A stretch of DNA of 16,407 bases from an uncultured Clostridia bacterium (GCA_948919095.1 CAQYCU010000034.1:1-16407); one strand, 5' to 3'. Counted from the stretch's first letter, positions 6,649 through 15,520 are shown. Numbers and translations are program-made. The notes: generated by a model not told the origin, from the sequence alone.

Positions 6649-8889
6649 CTACATTTTCTCGTGAATAGTACGGTTAATAACGTCTAATTGTTGCTCACGT
6701 GTAAGTTTTATAAAGTTAACTGCATAGCCACTTACACGAATTGTTAATTGTGGGTATTTTTCTGGGTGGTCCATTGCGTCTAATAATAATTCTCTATTAA
6801 ATACGTTTACATTTACATGATGACTTAATTGGCTAAAATATCCATCTAATAATCCTGTCATATTGTTTATTCTTGTTTCTTCTTCATTTCCTAGTGCACT
6901 TGGTGTAATTGCAAATGTGTATGAAATTCCATCTTCTGAGTTTTCAAATTTTAGTTTTGCCAATGAGTTTAGCACTGCAACTGCTCCATTTTCATCTCTT
7001 CCGTGTAGTGGGTTTGCTCCTGGTCCAAATGGTGCTCCTGCTTTTCTTCCATCTGGAGTATTTCCTGTTGCTTTTCCATATACAACGTTTGATGTTATTG
7101 TTAAGATACTCATTGTTGGCTTTGAGTTTCTATATGTTTTTTGTTTACGTAGCTTGTCCATAAATGTTTTTTGGATAAGTACTGCAAGTTCATCTACTCT
7201 ATCATCATCGTTTCCGAATTTTGGGAAGTCTCCTTCTATTCTATAGTCTACTGCTAGTCCAAATTCGTTTCTTATTGGATATACTTTTGCGTATTTTATT
7301 GCTGATAATGAATCTGCTGCAACTGATAGCCCTGCTATACCACATGCCATTGTTCTAATTATATCTTTATCATGTAAAGCCATTTCTAAGCTTTCATAGG
7401 CATATTTGTCGTGCATGTAATGGATTATGTTTAGTGCGTCTATATAAATTTGTGCTACATATTCCATCATTTGAGTGTATTTTTTCCATACTTCATCAAA
7501 GTTTAGTGGCTCATTACTTGTTATTGGTGAGTATTCTGGTGTTACTTGCACTCCTGTAATTTCATCTTTTCCACCGTTTATAGCATATGTAAGTGTTTTG
7601 GCTAAGTTTGCTCTTGCTCCAAAGAATTGCATTTGTTTTCCAACTTTCATTGGGCTTACACAACATGCTATTGCATAGTCATCTCCTAAGTATTCTCTCA
7701 TTAGGTCGTCATTTTCATATTGTACTGAACTTGTTTGGATTGATATTCTTGAGCAGAATTTTTTAAATCCTTGTGGAAATTTTGTTGACCATAGTATTGT
7801 TAAGTTTGGCTCTGGTGATGTTCCCATTGTTTCAAGTGTGTGTATTACTCTAAATGAATTTTTTGTTACTAGTGTTCTTCCATCTATTCCCATTCCACCA
7901 ATACTTTCGGTTACCCAAACTGGATCTCCGCTGAATAATTCATTATAGTCTGGTGTACGTAAAAATCTTACTAAGCGAAGCTTCATTACAAAATGGTCCA
8001 TTAATTCTTGTACTTCTTCTTCTGTTATTCTTCCATCTCTTAAATCTCTCTCAAAATAAATGTCTAAAAATGTTGATGTTCTTCCTATACTCATTGCTGC
8101 ACCATTTTGTTGTTTTATTGCTCCTAAGTATGCAAAGTATAACCATTGTACTGCTTCTTTTGAGTTTGTTGCTGGTTTTGATATATCATATCCATATCTT
8201 AATGCCATATTTTTTAAATCTTCTAGTGCTTTAATTTGATCTGCTATTTCTTCTCTTTCACGTATTATACTTTCACTCATCCAATTACTTCGTGTGTTTT
8301 CAAAGTCTTTTTTCTTTTCTTCTATAAGAACGTCTACACCATAAAGTGCAACTCTTCTATAATCTCCTATTATTCTTCCTCTTCCATATCCGTCTGGAAG
8401 TCCTGTTAGAAGTTTGTTTTTTCTTGCTGCTCTTATTTCTGGTGTATATGCTTGGAATACTCCATCATTGTGTGTTTTTCTATAATTATGATATATGTCT
8501 TTTATTTTTTCTGATACTTGATATCCATATGCTTCACATGATTTTTCTACTATTCTAATTCCACCTTCTGGCATTATTGCTCTTTTTAAAGGATAGTCTG
8601 TTTGCAAGCCTACTATTTGCTCTAATTCTTTATTAATATATCCTGCTTCAAACGTATTTACATTTGATGCTATATCTGTTGCAACATCTAGTACTCCTTT
8701 TTGTCTTTCTATTTCATATAGTTCTAACACTCTATTCCAAAGTTCTTTTGTTCTTTCTGTTGGTCCTGCTAAAAATGTTTCATCTCCTTCATAAGGTGTG
8801 TAGTTCTTTTGTATAAAATCTCTTACATTTATTGAGTTTGTCCAGTTTCCCCTTTTAAATTCGTTCCATGCTTCAAAATTCCAAGCCAT
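6649..8889 (-). CDS. pflB: Formate C-acetyltransferase (pyruvate formate-lyase)
   Basis: This glycyl-radical enzyme converts pyruvate and CoA to acetyl-CoA and formate under anoxia. The 746 aa are normal for the family. The catalytic adjacent cysteines are at residues 409-410 in IACCVSPMKVG, and the radical glycine is residue 721 in RVSGYAVNF, 25 residues from the C-terminus as expected. Other family marks are GYGRGRIIGDYRRVALYGVD, TSPEPNLTILWS, TPDGRKAGAPFGPGANPLHGRD and ending REQQLDVINRTIHEKM. ATG 8889 is preceded by TTGGAGG at good spacing. The gene lies downstream of adhE and upstream of pflA. A MITE-like palindrome separates it from adhE and may supply part of its promoter. The radical makes the enzyme oxygen-sensitive, consistent with a strict or facultative anaerobe. 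Confidence 0.98.
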   Translation of the reverse strand: MAWNFEAWNEFKRGNWTNSINVRDFIQKNYTPYEGDETFLAGPTERTKELWNRVLELYEIERQKGVLDVATDIASNVNTFEAGYINKELEQIVGLQTDYPLKRAIMPEGGIRIVEKSCEAYGYQVSEKIKDIYHNYRKTHNDGVFQAYTPEIRAARKNKLLTGLPDGYGRGRIIGDYRRVALYGVDVLIEEKKKDFENTRSNWMSESIIREREEIADQIKALEDLKNMALRYGYDISKPATNSKEAVQWLYFAYLGAIKQQNGAAMSIGRTSTFLDIYFERDLRDGRITEEEVQELMDHFVMKLRLVRFLRTPDYNELFSGDPVWVTESIGGMGIDGRTLVTKNSFRVIHTLETMGTSPEPNLTILWSTKFPQGFKKFCSRISIQTSSVQYENDDLMREYLGDDYAIACCVSPMKVGKQMQFFGARANLAKTLTYAINGGKDEITGVQVTPEYSPITSNEPLNFDEVWKKYTQMMEYVAQIYIDALNIIHYMHDKYAYESLEMALHDKDIIRTMACGIAGLSVAADSLSAIKYAKVYPIRNEFGLAVDYRIEGDFPKFGNDDDRVDELAVLIQKTFMDKLRKQKTYRNSKPTMSILTITSNVVYGKATGNTPDGRKAGAPFGPGANPLHGRDENGAVAVLNSLAKLKFENSEDGISYTFAITPSALGNEEETRINNMTGLLDGYFSQLSHHVNVNVFNRELLLDAMDHPEKYPQLTIRVSGYAVNFIKLTREQQLDVINRTIHEKM

Positions 8890-8918
8890 TATTTTTCCTC
8901 CAATTTTTATATATTCTC

Positions 8919-9074
8919 AAAACTAAATATATTACACGTTTGCCTTTGCTGTTGTCAGTTCTCTTATGTACACAAAAATCATAGATTTTCGGTACATCTT
9001 TAATAAGAAGACTGACAAATTCGCACTTCGTTTGGTCGCTGCGCAGACTGCATTTTGTAATATATTTTAGTTTT
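8919..9074. repeat. MITE-like palindromic element between adhE and pflB
   Basis: The 156-bp stretch is an end-to-end inverted repeat. The outer arms AAAACTAAATATATTACA (8919-8936) and TGTAATATATTTTAGTTTT (9056-9074) pair with a single-base length difference. Inner arms TTGTCAGT (8952-8959) and ACTGACAA (9011-9018) are perfect. Between these, CTCTTAT/ATAAGAAG and GTACACAAAAATC/GATTTTCGGTAC pair imperfectly around an ATA loop. The right half also holds a GC-richer stretch of about 38 nt (9019-9056) with no counterpart on the left. It contains no gene. No clear target-site duplication was found. A non-autonomous transposable element or large regulatory hairpin in the adhE-pflB transcript are both possible. 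Confidence 0.6.
8929..8958 (-). promoter_or_regulatory. Possible weak promoter for pflB inside the palindromic element
   Basis: The minus strand reads CTGACA (8958-8953), an 18-nt spacer, and TAATAT (8934-8929), about 40 nt before the pflB ATG. The -35 box lies in the inner arm of the palindrome and the -10 box in its outer arm. Each box departs from consensus, so this is tentative; pflB could instead be read through from adhE. Confidence 0.3.
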
Positions 9075-9088
9075 TGATAATTTATAAA

Positions 9089-11695
9089 TTATTTATTTCC
9101 ATAGTATGCTTTTAAGTATAAGTCTTTTATTTCACTTATTAATGGATAACGTGGGTTTGCTCCTGTACATTGGTCATCAAATGCTTGCTCTGACATTTCG
9201 TCTAAAGTTTTTAGGAAGTCTTCTTCTGTTACTCCATAGTCTTTAATTGTGTGTTTTATTTCTATACTATCTTTTAATTCATCAATTTTTACAAGTAGTT
9301 TTTCTAATTTTTCGTTGTCATCATTTCCTGTTATTCCAAGACTTTCAGCAATCTCCGCATATCTTCTTAATGTATGAGGATGGTCATATTGTGGGAATGT
9401 TCCCATTTTCTCTGGTATTTCCTGACTATTATATCTCATAACATCATTTAATACTAATGAAACTGTTACACCATGTGGTAAGTGGTGGAATGCTCCTAGT
9501 TTGTGTCCCATTGAGTGACATATTCCTAAGAATGCGTTGGCAAATGCCATACCAGCTAGTGTTGCTGCATGTGCCATTTTTTCTCTTGCTTTTGGATCAT
9601 TTGCTCCGTTTTTGTATGCACGTGGTAAATATTCAAATATTATTTTTATTGCTTCTAGTGCCATGCTATCAGTAAATTCTGTTGCCATCATTGATACATA
9701 TGCTTCTATACTGTGCACTAATGCGTCAACTCCTGATGCTGATGTTAGTCCTTTTGGTGCGTTCATCATCATGTCTGCATCTACTATTGCCATTTTTGGT
9801 AATAGTTCGTAGTCTGCTAATGGATATTTTACATTTGTTTTTTCGTCTGTTATTACTGCGAATGGTGTTACTTCTGAGCCTGTTCCTGCTGATGTTGGTA
9901 TTGCTATAAAATATGCTTTTTCGCCCATTTTAGGGAATGTATATACACGTTTTCTAATGTCCATAAATCTCATTGCCATGTCTAGAAAGTCTATTTCTGG
10001 ATGTTCATATAGTACCCACATTATTTTTCCTGCATCCATTGCTGAACCACCACCTACTGCTATTATGCAGTCTGGTTTAAATTCACTCATTAGTTTTGCG
10101 CCTTCTACTGCACATGCTAGGTTAGGGTCTGGTGCAACATTTGAAAATGTAGTGTGTTCTATTCCAAGTTCGTCTAGCTTGTTTGTTACTACTTTTGTGT
10201 ATCCATTTTCAAATAGGAATTTATCTGTTACTATGAATACTCTCTTTTTGTCCATCACATGTTTTAATTCTTCTAGTGCAACTGGGATACATCCTCTTTT
10301 TATATATACCTTTTCAGGTGCTCTAAACCAAAGCATATTGTTTCTCCTTTCGGCTACATTTTTGTAGTTTAATAAGTGTTTTATTCCAACATTTTCAGAT
10401 ATTGAGTTTCCGCCCCAAGACCCACAGCCAAGTGTTAGTGATGGTGTTAATTTGAAGTTGTATAAATCACCTATTCCTCCTTGAGATGATGGTGTATTGA
10501 TTAGTACTCTACATGTTTTCATTGAATTGCAGAATTTGTCGATTTTTTCTTGTTCGCTTACTGTATTTATATATAGTGATGATGTGTGTCCCATTCCGCC
10601 ATCATTTATTAGTTGTGCTGCTTTTGCTATTGCATCATCAAAATCTTCTGCATAATACATTGCAAGTACTGGTGATAGTTTTTCATGTGCAAATTCTTCA
10701 CTTAATTCTACGCTTTGTACTTCTCCTATTAATATTTTTGTGTACTCTGGCACTTGAATTCCTGATAGTTCTGCTATTGTATGTGCTTTTTGTCCTACTA
10801 TTTTTGAGTTTAGTGCACCATTTATTATTATTGTTTTTCTAACTTTTTCTGTTTCCTCTGGATTTAAGAAGTAGCAACCTCTTTTTGCAAATTCTGCTTT
10901 TGCTTGTTCATATACGTTCTTGTGAATTATTATTGATTGTTCTGATGCGCATATCATTCCATTATCAAATGTTTTTGAATGAATAATTGAGTTTACTGCA
11001 AGTGTTACGTCTGCTGTTTCATCAATTATTGCTGGTGTGTTTCCTGCACCAACTCCTAGTGCTGGTTTTCCACTTGAGTATGCTGATTTTACCATGCCTG
11101 GTCCACCTGTTGCTAGTATTGTATCAGATGATTGCATTAATAGTGTTGTTAACTCTAGTGTTGGGTTATCTATCCATGCTATTATTCCTTCTGGTGCTCC
11201 TGCTTTTACTGCTGCTTCTAATACTATTTTTGCTGCTTCTGTTGTGCATTTTTTTGCTCTTGGATGTGGACTTATTATTATTCCATTTCTTGTTTTTAAT
11301 GCTATTAGAGTTTTAAAGATTGCTGTTGATGTTGGGTTTGTTGTTGGTATTACTGCTCCTATTACTCCTATTGGTTCTGCTATTGTTTTTATTCCATATG
11401 ATTTGTCTTCGTAAACTACTCCACATGTTTTTTCATTTTTATATTTGTTATATATATATTCTGAGGCATAGTGGTTTTTTATTACTTTGTCTTCTACTAC
11501 ACCCATTCCTGTTTCTTCTACTGCCATTTTTGCAAGTGGTATTCTTGCCTGATTTGCAGCTATTGATGCTGCTAAAAATATTTTGTCTACTTCTTCTTGT
11601 GAATATTTAGAAAATTGTTCTTGAGCTTTTTTTACTCTTTCGAATACTTCATTGAAGCTTTCAGCATCTTCAATCATCTTATAATTTTCGCTCAT
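9089..11695 (-). CDS. adhE: Bifunctional acetaldehyde-CoA/alcohol dehydrogenase
   Basis: AdhE reduces acetyl-CoA to acetaldehyde and then ethanol, using NADH in both steps, and usually assembles into cytoplasmic spirosomes. The 868 aa are full length. The N-terminal aldehyde dehydrogenase half (about 1-440) has PTTNPTSTAI, GVGAGNTPAII and the nucleophile Cys249 in DNGMICASEQS. The C-terminal iron-dependent alcohol dehydrogenase half (about 450-868) has VGGGSAMDAGK, IPTSAGTGSEVTPFAVI and the metal-site segment GICHSMGHKLGAFHHLPHG. ATG 11695 has GAAAGGAAAC just upstream. It has its own promoter and leader, with Rex-like palindromes near the start. With pflB and pflA downstream it forms a pyruvate-to-ethanol-plus-formate module that re-oxidises NADH. 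No frameshift or missing key residue was seen. Confidence 0.98.
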   Translation of the reverse strand: MSENYKMIEDAESFNEVFERVKKAQEQFSKYSQEEVDKIFLAASIAANQARIPLAKMAVEETGMGVVEDKVIKNHYASEYIYNKYKNEKTCGVVYEDKSYGIKTIAEPIGVIGAVIPTTNPTSTAIFKTLIALKTRNGIIISPHPRAKKCTTEAAKIVLEAAVKAGAPEGIIAWIDNPTLELTTLLMQSSDTILATGGPGMVKSAYSSGKPALGVGAGNTPAIIDETADVTLAVNSIIHSKTFDNGMICASEQSIIIHKNVYEQAKAEFAKRGCYFLNPEETEKVRKTIIINGALNSKIVGQKAHTIAELSGIQVPEYTKILIGEVQSVELSEEFAHEKLSPVLAMYYAEDFDDAIAKAAQLINDGGMGHTSSLYINTVSEQEKIDKFCNSMKTCRVLINTPSSQGGIGDLYNFKLTPSLTLGCGSWGGNSISENVGIKHLLNYKNVAERRNNMLWFRAPEKVYIKRGCIPVALEELKHVMDKKRVFIVTDKFLFENGYTKVVTNKLDELGIEHTTFSNVAPDPNLACAVEGAKLMSEFKPDCIIAVGGGSAMDAGKIMWVLYEHPEIDFLDMAMRFMDIRKRVYTFPKMGEKAYFIAIPTSAGTGSEVTPFAVITDEKTNVKYPLADYELLPKMAIVDADMMMNAPKGLTSASGVDALVHSIEAYVSMMATEFTDSMALEAIKIIFEYLPRAYKNGANDPKAREKMAHAATLAGMAFANAFLGICHSMGHKLGAFHHLPHGVTVSLVLNDVMRYNSQEIPEKMGTFPQYDHPHTLRRYAEIAESLGITGNDDNEKLEKLLVKIDELKDSIEIKHTIKDYGVTEEDFLKTLDEMSEQAFDDQCTGANPRYPLISEIKDLYLKAYYGNK

Positions 11696-11711
11696 ACTGT
11701 TTCCTTTCTAG

Positions 11712-11758
11712 TTTGAAATTTTTCAAATTTTGGTTGTCAAATTTTGAATTTTTCAACA
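11712..11758 (-). promoter_or_regulatory. Palindromic sites in the adhE leader (possible redox-regulator operators)
   Basis: Two dyads lie 17-63 nt before the adhE start: TTTGAAATTTTTCAAA (11712-11727) and TTGAATTTTTCAA (11744-11756), the second within a TTGTCAAA...TTCAACA context. Clostridial adhE genes are commonly repressed by the NADH sensor Rex, whose operators resemble TTGTTAA-N4-TTAACAA. The match here is loose, and the sites lie downstream of the predicted promoter, where a roadblock would be needed. Chance AT-rich dyads cannot be excluded. Confidence 0.35.
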
Positions 11759-11834
11759 TTTCTTTCTTTTGAGTTGAAGTCTTTAGGTATTATGTTACGT
11801 TTTTCTCTTTTTATATTAGTTTTTTTCGTGTTTT

Positions 11835-11863
11835 ATTATATCATTACGATTTTTTTTATGCAA
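11835..11863 (-). promoter_or_regulatory. Promoter of adhE
   Basis: The minus strand reads TTGCAT (11863-11858), a 17-nt spacer and TATAAT (11840-11835). It starts a leader of about 130 nt. With the lysS terminator upstream, it makes adhE-pflB-pflA a separate transcription unit. Confidence 0.7.
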
Positions 11864-11945
11864 CGTTTTTTGGATATTTTTAAAGGTATTTTTATTGGTG
11901 TTTTGTGGTAAATTTTTGGTTGTGTTTTTTTGTTTGCTTTTTGAC

Positions 11946-11993
11946 ATAAAAAAACTGTTGAACAAAATGTTTTATATATTTTGTCAACAGTTT
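11946..11993 (-). terminator. Intrinsic terminator of lysS
   Basis: On the minus strand AAACTGTTGACAAAAT pairs with ATTTTGTTCAACAGTTT (one bulged base) around a loop of about 8-10 nt and ends in a run of seven Ts. It lies about 30 nt beyond the lysS stop codon. Confidence 0.85.
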
Positions 11994-12022
11994 GAGCCAA
12001 CTTTATGAGTGGCTTGTTCATA

Positions 12023-13501
12023 TTATTCTTCTTTATCTATTGGTCTCATTAATGGGTATAATACTACGTCACGAATATTATCGCTATTTGTTAAGAATTG
12101 TAGAAATCTGTCGATTCCTAGTCCCCATCCTGAAATTGGTGGCATTCCATATTCCATTGCTTTTATGTATTCATAATCAATACTCATTGCTTCTTCATCG
12201 CCATTTGCTTTTAGTTCACTTTGTTGTAGTAATCTTTTTTCTTGTTCTCTTGCATCAACAAGCTCTGAATATCCATTTATTATTTCTTGTCCATTTACTA
12301 CAAGTTGGAATCTATCAGATATTTCTGGATTGTCGTCATTGCTTCTTGCAAGTGGTGAAAGGTCTGTTGGATGTTTGATTAGATATGTTGGTTTTACTAA
12401 GCTTGGTCTACTTACTTTTTTGTATAATGTGTCTATTAAGTTTCCTCTTCCTAATGTTTCAAGATTTTCTGCTTCTAATTTTATTCCCTTACTTTTTATC
12501 TCTTTTAGTAATGTTTTACTTGTTTCAAATTTGTCAATATCTATTCCTGCGTCTCTAAGTATTAAGTCTCTAAATGATACTACTTCCCAATCTCCTGAAA
12601 AGTCAATGTCTTTATCTCCTATTTTTACTGTTAAAGTTCCATATAGTTCTTCTATTATGCTTACTACCATGTTTTTTAAGAATTCCATGTTGTCTTCATA
12701 GTTCCAGAATGCTGAGTATCCTTCTACCATTGTAAAGTCTTGTAAGTGATTTGGGTCCATTCCTTCATTTCTAAAGTCTCTTGCTACTTCATACACATTT
12801 CTAAATCCACCTACTATTAGTTTTTTTAGTGTTAATTCTGGTGATATTCTTAAATATACGTCTATATCAAGTGCATTATGGTGCGCTATAAATGGTTTTG
12901 CTGTTGCTCCTGATGCTGTATTTTGAAGTGCTGGTGTATCAACTTCTACAAATCCATGGTTATCTAAATAGTTTCTCATTAATTTTACTAATTTTGAACG
13001 TAATAAAAATCTCTTTTTTGCATCGTCATTCATTATTAAGTCTAAGTGACGTTCTCTATATATTTGTTCTTGATTTGTTATGCTATGAAATTTTTCTGGT
13101 AATGGTCTATATGCCTTTCCTAAGAAAGTATATCCATATACTTGCAAAGATTTTTCTCCTGCTTGTGTTGTAAATATTTCTCCTTCTACTCCTATGAAGT
13201 CGCCAATATCAAGGATTTCATGCATTTTTTTGTATTCTTCTTCTCCTAAGTCGTCTCTTTTTATTACTAATTGAATATGTGCTTCAATATCTTGTATATC
13301 TAAGAAGCTTATTTTTCCCATTTTTCTTTTGCTCATTATTCTTCCTGCTATTTTTACGTCTTTTTCTCCGTCTGAAAGCTCTCTTGCTTCTTTTATTGTA
13401 TGGTTGTATTTGAATTTTTCTGGACGTACCTTTATCCCATATTCAACAGCTTTTTGCTCTTTTTCGTATCTTACCTTTATTAATTCGTCTATATCTGCCA
13501 T
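12023..13501 (-). CDS. lysS: Lysyl-tRNA synthetase, class II
   Basis: LysRS charges tRNA-Lys with lysine in the cytoplasm. The 492 aa (from ATG 13501) match the bacterial class II enzyme. The anticodon-binding OB fold is at about 46-125 (KIAGRIMSKRKMGKISFLDI). The catalytic core follows, with motif 1 at FVEVDTPALQ (184-193), motif 2 at VYEVARDFRNEGMD (236-249) and motif 3 at GWGLGIDRFLQFLTNSDNIR near the C-terminus. The start is ATG 13501 because AAAGGGG lies 7 nt upstream; an open extension of 19 codons to 13558 (beginning MLIKEHRF) overlaps the leader and has no family similarity. The motif 2 region reads NHLQDFTMVEGYSAFWNYED where many LysRS have RHNPEFTMLE, a mild divergence. It has its own promoter and terminator and is not linked to greA or dus as it often is elsewhere. 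Confidence 0.97.
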   Translation of the reverse strand: MADIDELIKVRYEKEQKAVEYGIKVRPEKFKYNHTIKEARELSDGEKDVKIAGRIMSKRKMGKISFLDIQDIEAHIQLVIKRDDLGEEEYKKMHEILDIGDFIGVEGEIFTTQAGEKSLQVYGYTFLGKAYRPLPEKFHSITNQEQIYRERHLDLIMNDDAKKRFLLRSKLVKLMRNYLDNHGFVEVDTPALQNTASGATAKPFIAHHNALDIDVYLRISPELTLKKLIVGGFRNVYEVARDFRNEGMDPNHLQDFTMVEGYSAFWNYEDNMEFLKNMVVSIIEELYGTLTVKIGDKDIDFSGDWEVVSFRDLILRDAGIDIDKFETSKTLLKEIKSKGIKLEAENLETLGRGNLIDTLYKKVSRPSLVKPTYLIKHPTDLSPLARSNDDNPEISDRFQLVVNGQEIINGYSELVDAREQEKRLLQQSELKANGDEEAMSIDYEYIKAMEYGMPPISGWGLGIDRFLQFLTNSDNIRDVVLYPLMRPIDKEE

Positions 13502-13573
13502 GTTAAAACCCCTTTCTTTTTCGTTTTGCTTTATAAACCTATGCTCCTTTATTAGCATTCTTATTGGTAATTT

Positions 13574-13602
13574 ATTTTACTATATTTCATGAATTATGTC
13601 AA
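13574..13602 (-). promoter_or_regulatory. Promoter of lysS
   Basis: The minus strand reads TTGACA (13602-13597), a 17-nt spacer and TAAAAT (13579-13574). The -35 box is perfect. The leader is about 70 nt and shows no T-box-like length. No clear terminator separates it from the upstream ATPase gene, so some read-through is possible. Confidence 0.75.
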
Positions 13603-13648
13603 TATGGAGATTGTTAATTTTAGTTAAAAAAACTATAATTTTTTGATA

Positions 13649-14869
13649 TTATTTAAGTAACCAGTCTAATACATTTATCTTTTTTATTCCATCAAAATCT
13701 GTATCTAAGTCATCATCTAAAGTTAGTATATATTTTGGATAATTATCATTTATCTTCTTTAAAGGGGTTAATTCTCTATCTAAAATTTTATTATATTCTT
13801 CGTTTTCTCCTCTTGTAGTTAACACCACCTGATAATAAACAGTATTTTCAGTATTTTTTGCTATAAAGTCAACTTCTAAGTCATCATATTTACCTATATA
13901 CACTTCATATCCTCGCCTTAATAATTCAAGATATACTACATTTTCTAGTATATACCCCATGTCTCTACCTGATCCTTGCCCTAACATATAGTATCTAAGT
14001 CCTATATCTACTGCATAATATTTTTCTTGAGTTTTTAAAAATTCTTTTCCTTTTATATCATATCTATTAACTTTAAATAGTAAATAACTTTCTAATAAAC
14101 TGTCTACATAGTTTGCAATTGTATTATATGATGAGTTTCTTTCTATTCCTTCTATATTATCACTTATGCTTTTCATACTTGTCCTATTTCCTATGTTATC
14201 ATACAAATACTTTGTAACTCTTTCTAAAACATTCTTGTCTGTTATTCCTTTTCTTTGCATTACATCTTTAAATAAGACTGTATTATATATTCCATCCAAA
14301 AACAGGTTTATATTTTCTGGATTTAGTTTATATATTTCTACTGCTTGTGGAAATGAACTATATCTTAAATAATCTCTGAATTTTCTTGATATATCTGTTT
14401 TATCTTCAAACGATGACATATATTCTTTAAACGATAATGGCAACATTTTTATTTCTATATATCTACCTGTTAATAGTGTTGCAAGTTCTGATGATAGTAG
14501 ATATGCGTTTGAACCTGTTATATATAGGTCTACGTTTTTGTCTATAAATAAACTATCTACTGTTTTTTCAAATTCAGGTACATTTTGAATTTCATCTAAG
14601 AATACGTAAGTCTTTTTTCCTTTTATTAGTTTTTCTTTTATATATTCATATAACTTTTTTCTGTCTTGTAGTTCTTCGTAATCAGCACTTTCAAAATTTA
14701 TTGATATTATTTGTTTGTTATCTATCCCATTTTCTTTTAGATAATCTTGAAACATCTCCAGTAATGTAGATTTTCCACATCTTCTAATTCCTGTTATTAC
14801 TTTTATAATTTGTTGATCTTTAAAATTTTTTAATATTGATAAATAATCTTCTCTGTTTATTCTCTCCAT
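13649..14869 (-). CDS. AAA ATPase with DUF4143 C-terminal domain
   Basis: This 406-aa protein belongs to the large AAA_14 plus DUF4143 group, common in anaerobes and archaea and of unknown function. Walker A is GIRRCGKST (27-35) and Walker B is YVFLDEIQNV (88-97). A sensor-like YITGSNAYLLSSELATLLTG follows at about 115-135. The C-terminal DUF4143 part (about 200-400) ends in a PD-(D/E)xK-nuclease-like core, EVDFIA...YYQVV; where an active nuclease would have E-x-K there is Q-V, as is usual in this group, so cleavage is unlikely. ATG 14869 is preceded by TTAGGAG and a near-perfect promoter. It stands alone, upstream of lysS on the same strand, and next to a decayed regulator. Such genes are often mobile or part of the accessory genome; partner and role cannot be inferred here. 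Confidence 0.9.
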   Translation of the reverse strand: MERINREDYLSILKNFKDQQIIKVITGIRRCGKSTLLEMFQDYLKENGIDNKQIISINFESADYEELQDRKKLYEYIKEKLIKGKKTYVFLDEIQNVPEFEKTVDSLFIDKNVDLYITGSNAYLLSSELATLLTGRYIEIKMLPLSFKEYMSSFEDKTDISRKFRDYLRYSSFPQAVEIYKLNPENINLFLDGIYNTVLFKDVMQRKGITDKNVLERVTKYLYDNIGNRTSMKSISDNIEGIERNSSYNTIANYVDSLLESYLLFKVNRYDIKGKEFLKTQEKYYAVDIGLRYYMLGQGSGRDMGYILENVVYLELLRRGYEVYIGKYDDLEVDFIAKNTENTVYYQVVLTTRGENEEYNKILDRELTPLKKINDNYPKYILTLDDDLDTDFDGIKKINVLDWLLK

Positions 14870-14893
14870 AATATTTTTCTCCTAACTATATTA

Positions 14894-14922
14894 ATTATAC
14901 TATTCTTTTTTATTATAGTCAA
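14894..14922 (-). promoter_or_regulatory. Promoter of the AAA/DUF4143 gene
   Basis: The minus strand reads TTGACT (14922-14917), a 17-nt spacer and TATAAT (14899-14894), about 25 nt before the ATG at 14869. The leader would be very short. Confidence 0.75.
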
Positions 14923-14968
14923 GTTTTTTCAAAATTATGAAAAAAGTTTCTAAATGTATTGTGTCTTT

Positions 14969-15202
14969 TCATTCTTTAACAAAGATAAGTAATTCTGATA
15001 TATCGCATTCAAGTGCTTCGCAAAGTTAATTTAAGTCCTGCCAAAGTACAGACTTATTGTTTTGATTTATCATATTTAAAAAGTTAGTATAATTCATTAA
15101 TGGTCCACCATTTAATTGAACGTATTGTATTTAATTTATTATATAGTTTATATTTTGACATTTCTTTTTTTGTAATAATTCAATGACATTTAATTTTATC
15201 AT
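14969..15202 (-). pseudogene. Decayed XRE/Cro-type HTH regulator
   Basis: A 78-codon minus-strand frame starts with ATG (15202) 8 nt after GAGAGG and ends with TGA (14969). It is broken by two in-frame TAA codons. It reads MIKLNVIELLQKKK, then NYTNFLNMINQNNKSVLWQDL, then LCEALECDISELLIFVKE. The short length, the T-N-F-x-x-M-I-N recognition-helix pattern and the L-C-E-A-L-x-C-x-x-x-E-L-L end fit the small YozG-like XRE regulators of Bacillota. The segment missing between the first and second parts, where the first HTH helix should be, suggests further decay. It may once have regulated neighbouring accessory genes. Confidence 0.65.
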
Positions 15203-15520
15203 GTTATTTACCTCTCAATTATATTAATAGATAAATATAGTTTATGAAATTAATGCTTTAAATATAACTCATTTAAAAGTACTGCTTAAGTTAGCAATTA
15301 CAGGGTTAAAAGAAATAAATTAGTAGGAGGATTTTATTTCTTATTACATGTAAAAATGGAAGAGCTAAAAATGATGAAGCAGTATTTAAAATTACATTTT
15401 AAGTAAGAGAACACAAAAAAAAAAATATTTCTGTATTATTAATAATAACAACATTATGTATTATTTTCTTCTATATTAAATTTAAAATGCTTAATTCTAA
15501 AATATAAAATAGCTAGAATT
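15203..15520. other. AT-rich stretch without an intact gene
   Basis: No gene can be supported. A strong AGGAGG (about 15324) on the plus strand is not followed by a sensible frame. Fragments nearby read NGRAKNDEAVFKITF and, after an A11 run and a frame change, NISVLLIITTLCIIFFYIKF, which looks like a membrane segment. These could be remains of a small membrane protein, but I cannot name it. The rest is AT-rich filler. Confidence 0.4.

Noticed and set aside
7953..8558. Leu-rich plus-strand open frames inside pflB (also many inside adhE and lysS)
   Set aside because: They are antisense shadows of AT-rich coding DNA: low-complexity Leu/Phe/Val strings, no ribosome binding sites, and fully overlapped by well-conserved genes.
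11836..12021. A 61-aa minus-strand frame between lysS and adhE
   Set aside because: It runs through the lysS terminator and the adhE promoter and has no RBS; Lys-rich by base composition.
13502..13558. A 19-residue N-terminal extension of LysRS starting at 13558
   Set aside because: ATG 13501 has a proper AAAGGGG at 7 nt, and the extension has no family similarity and lies in the leader.
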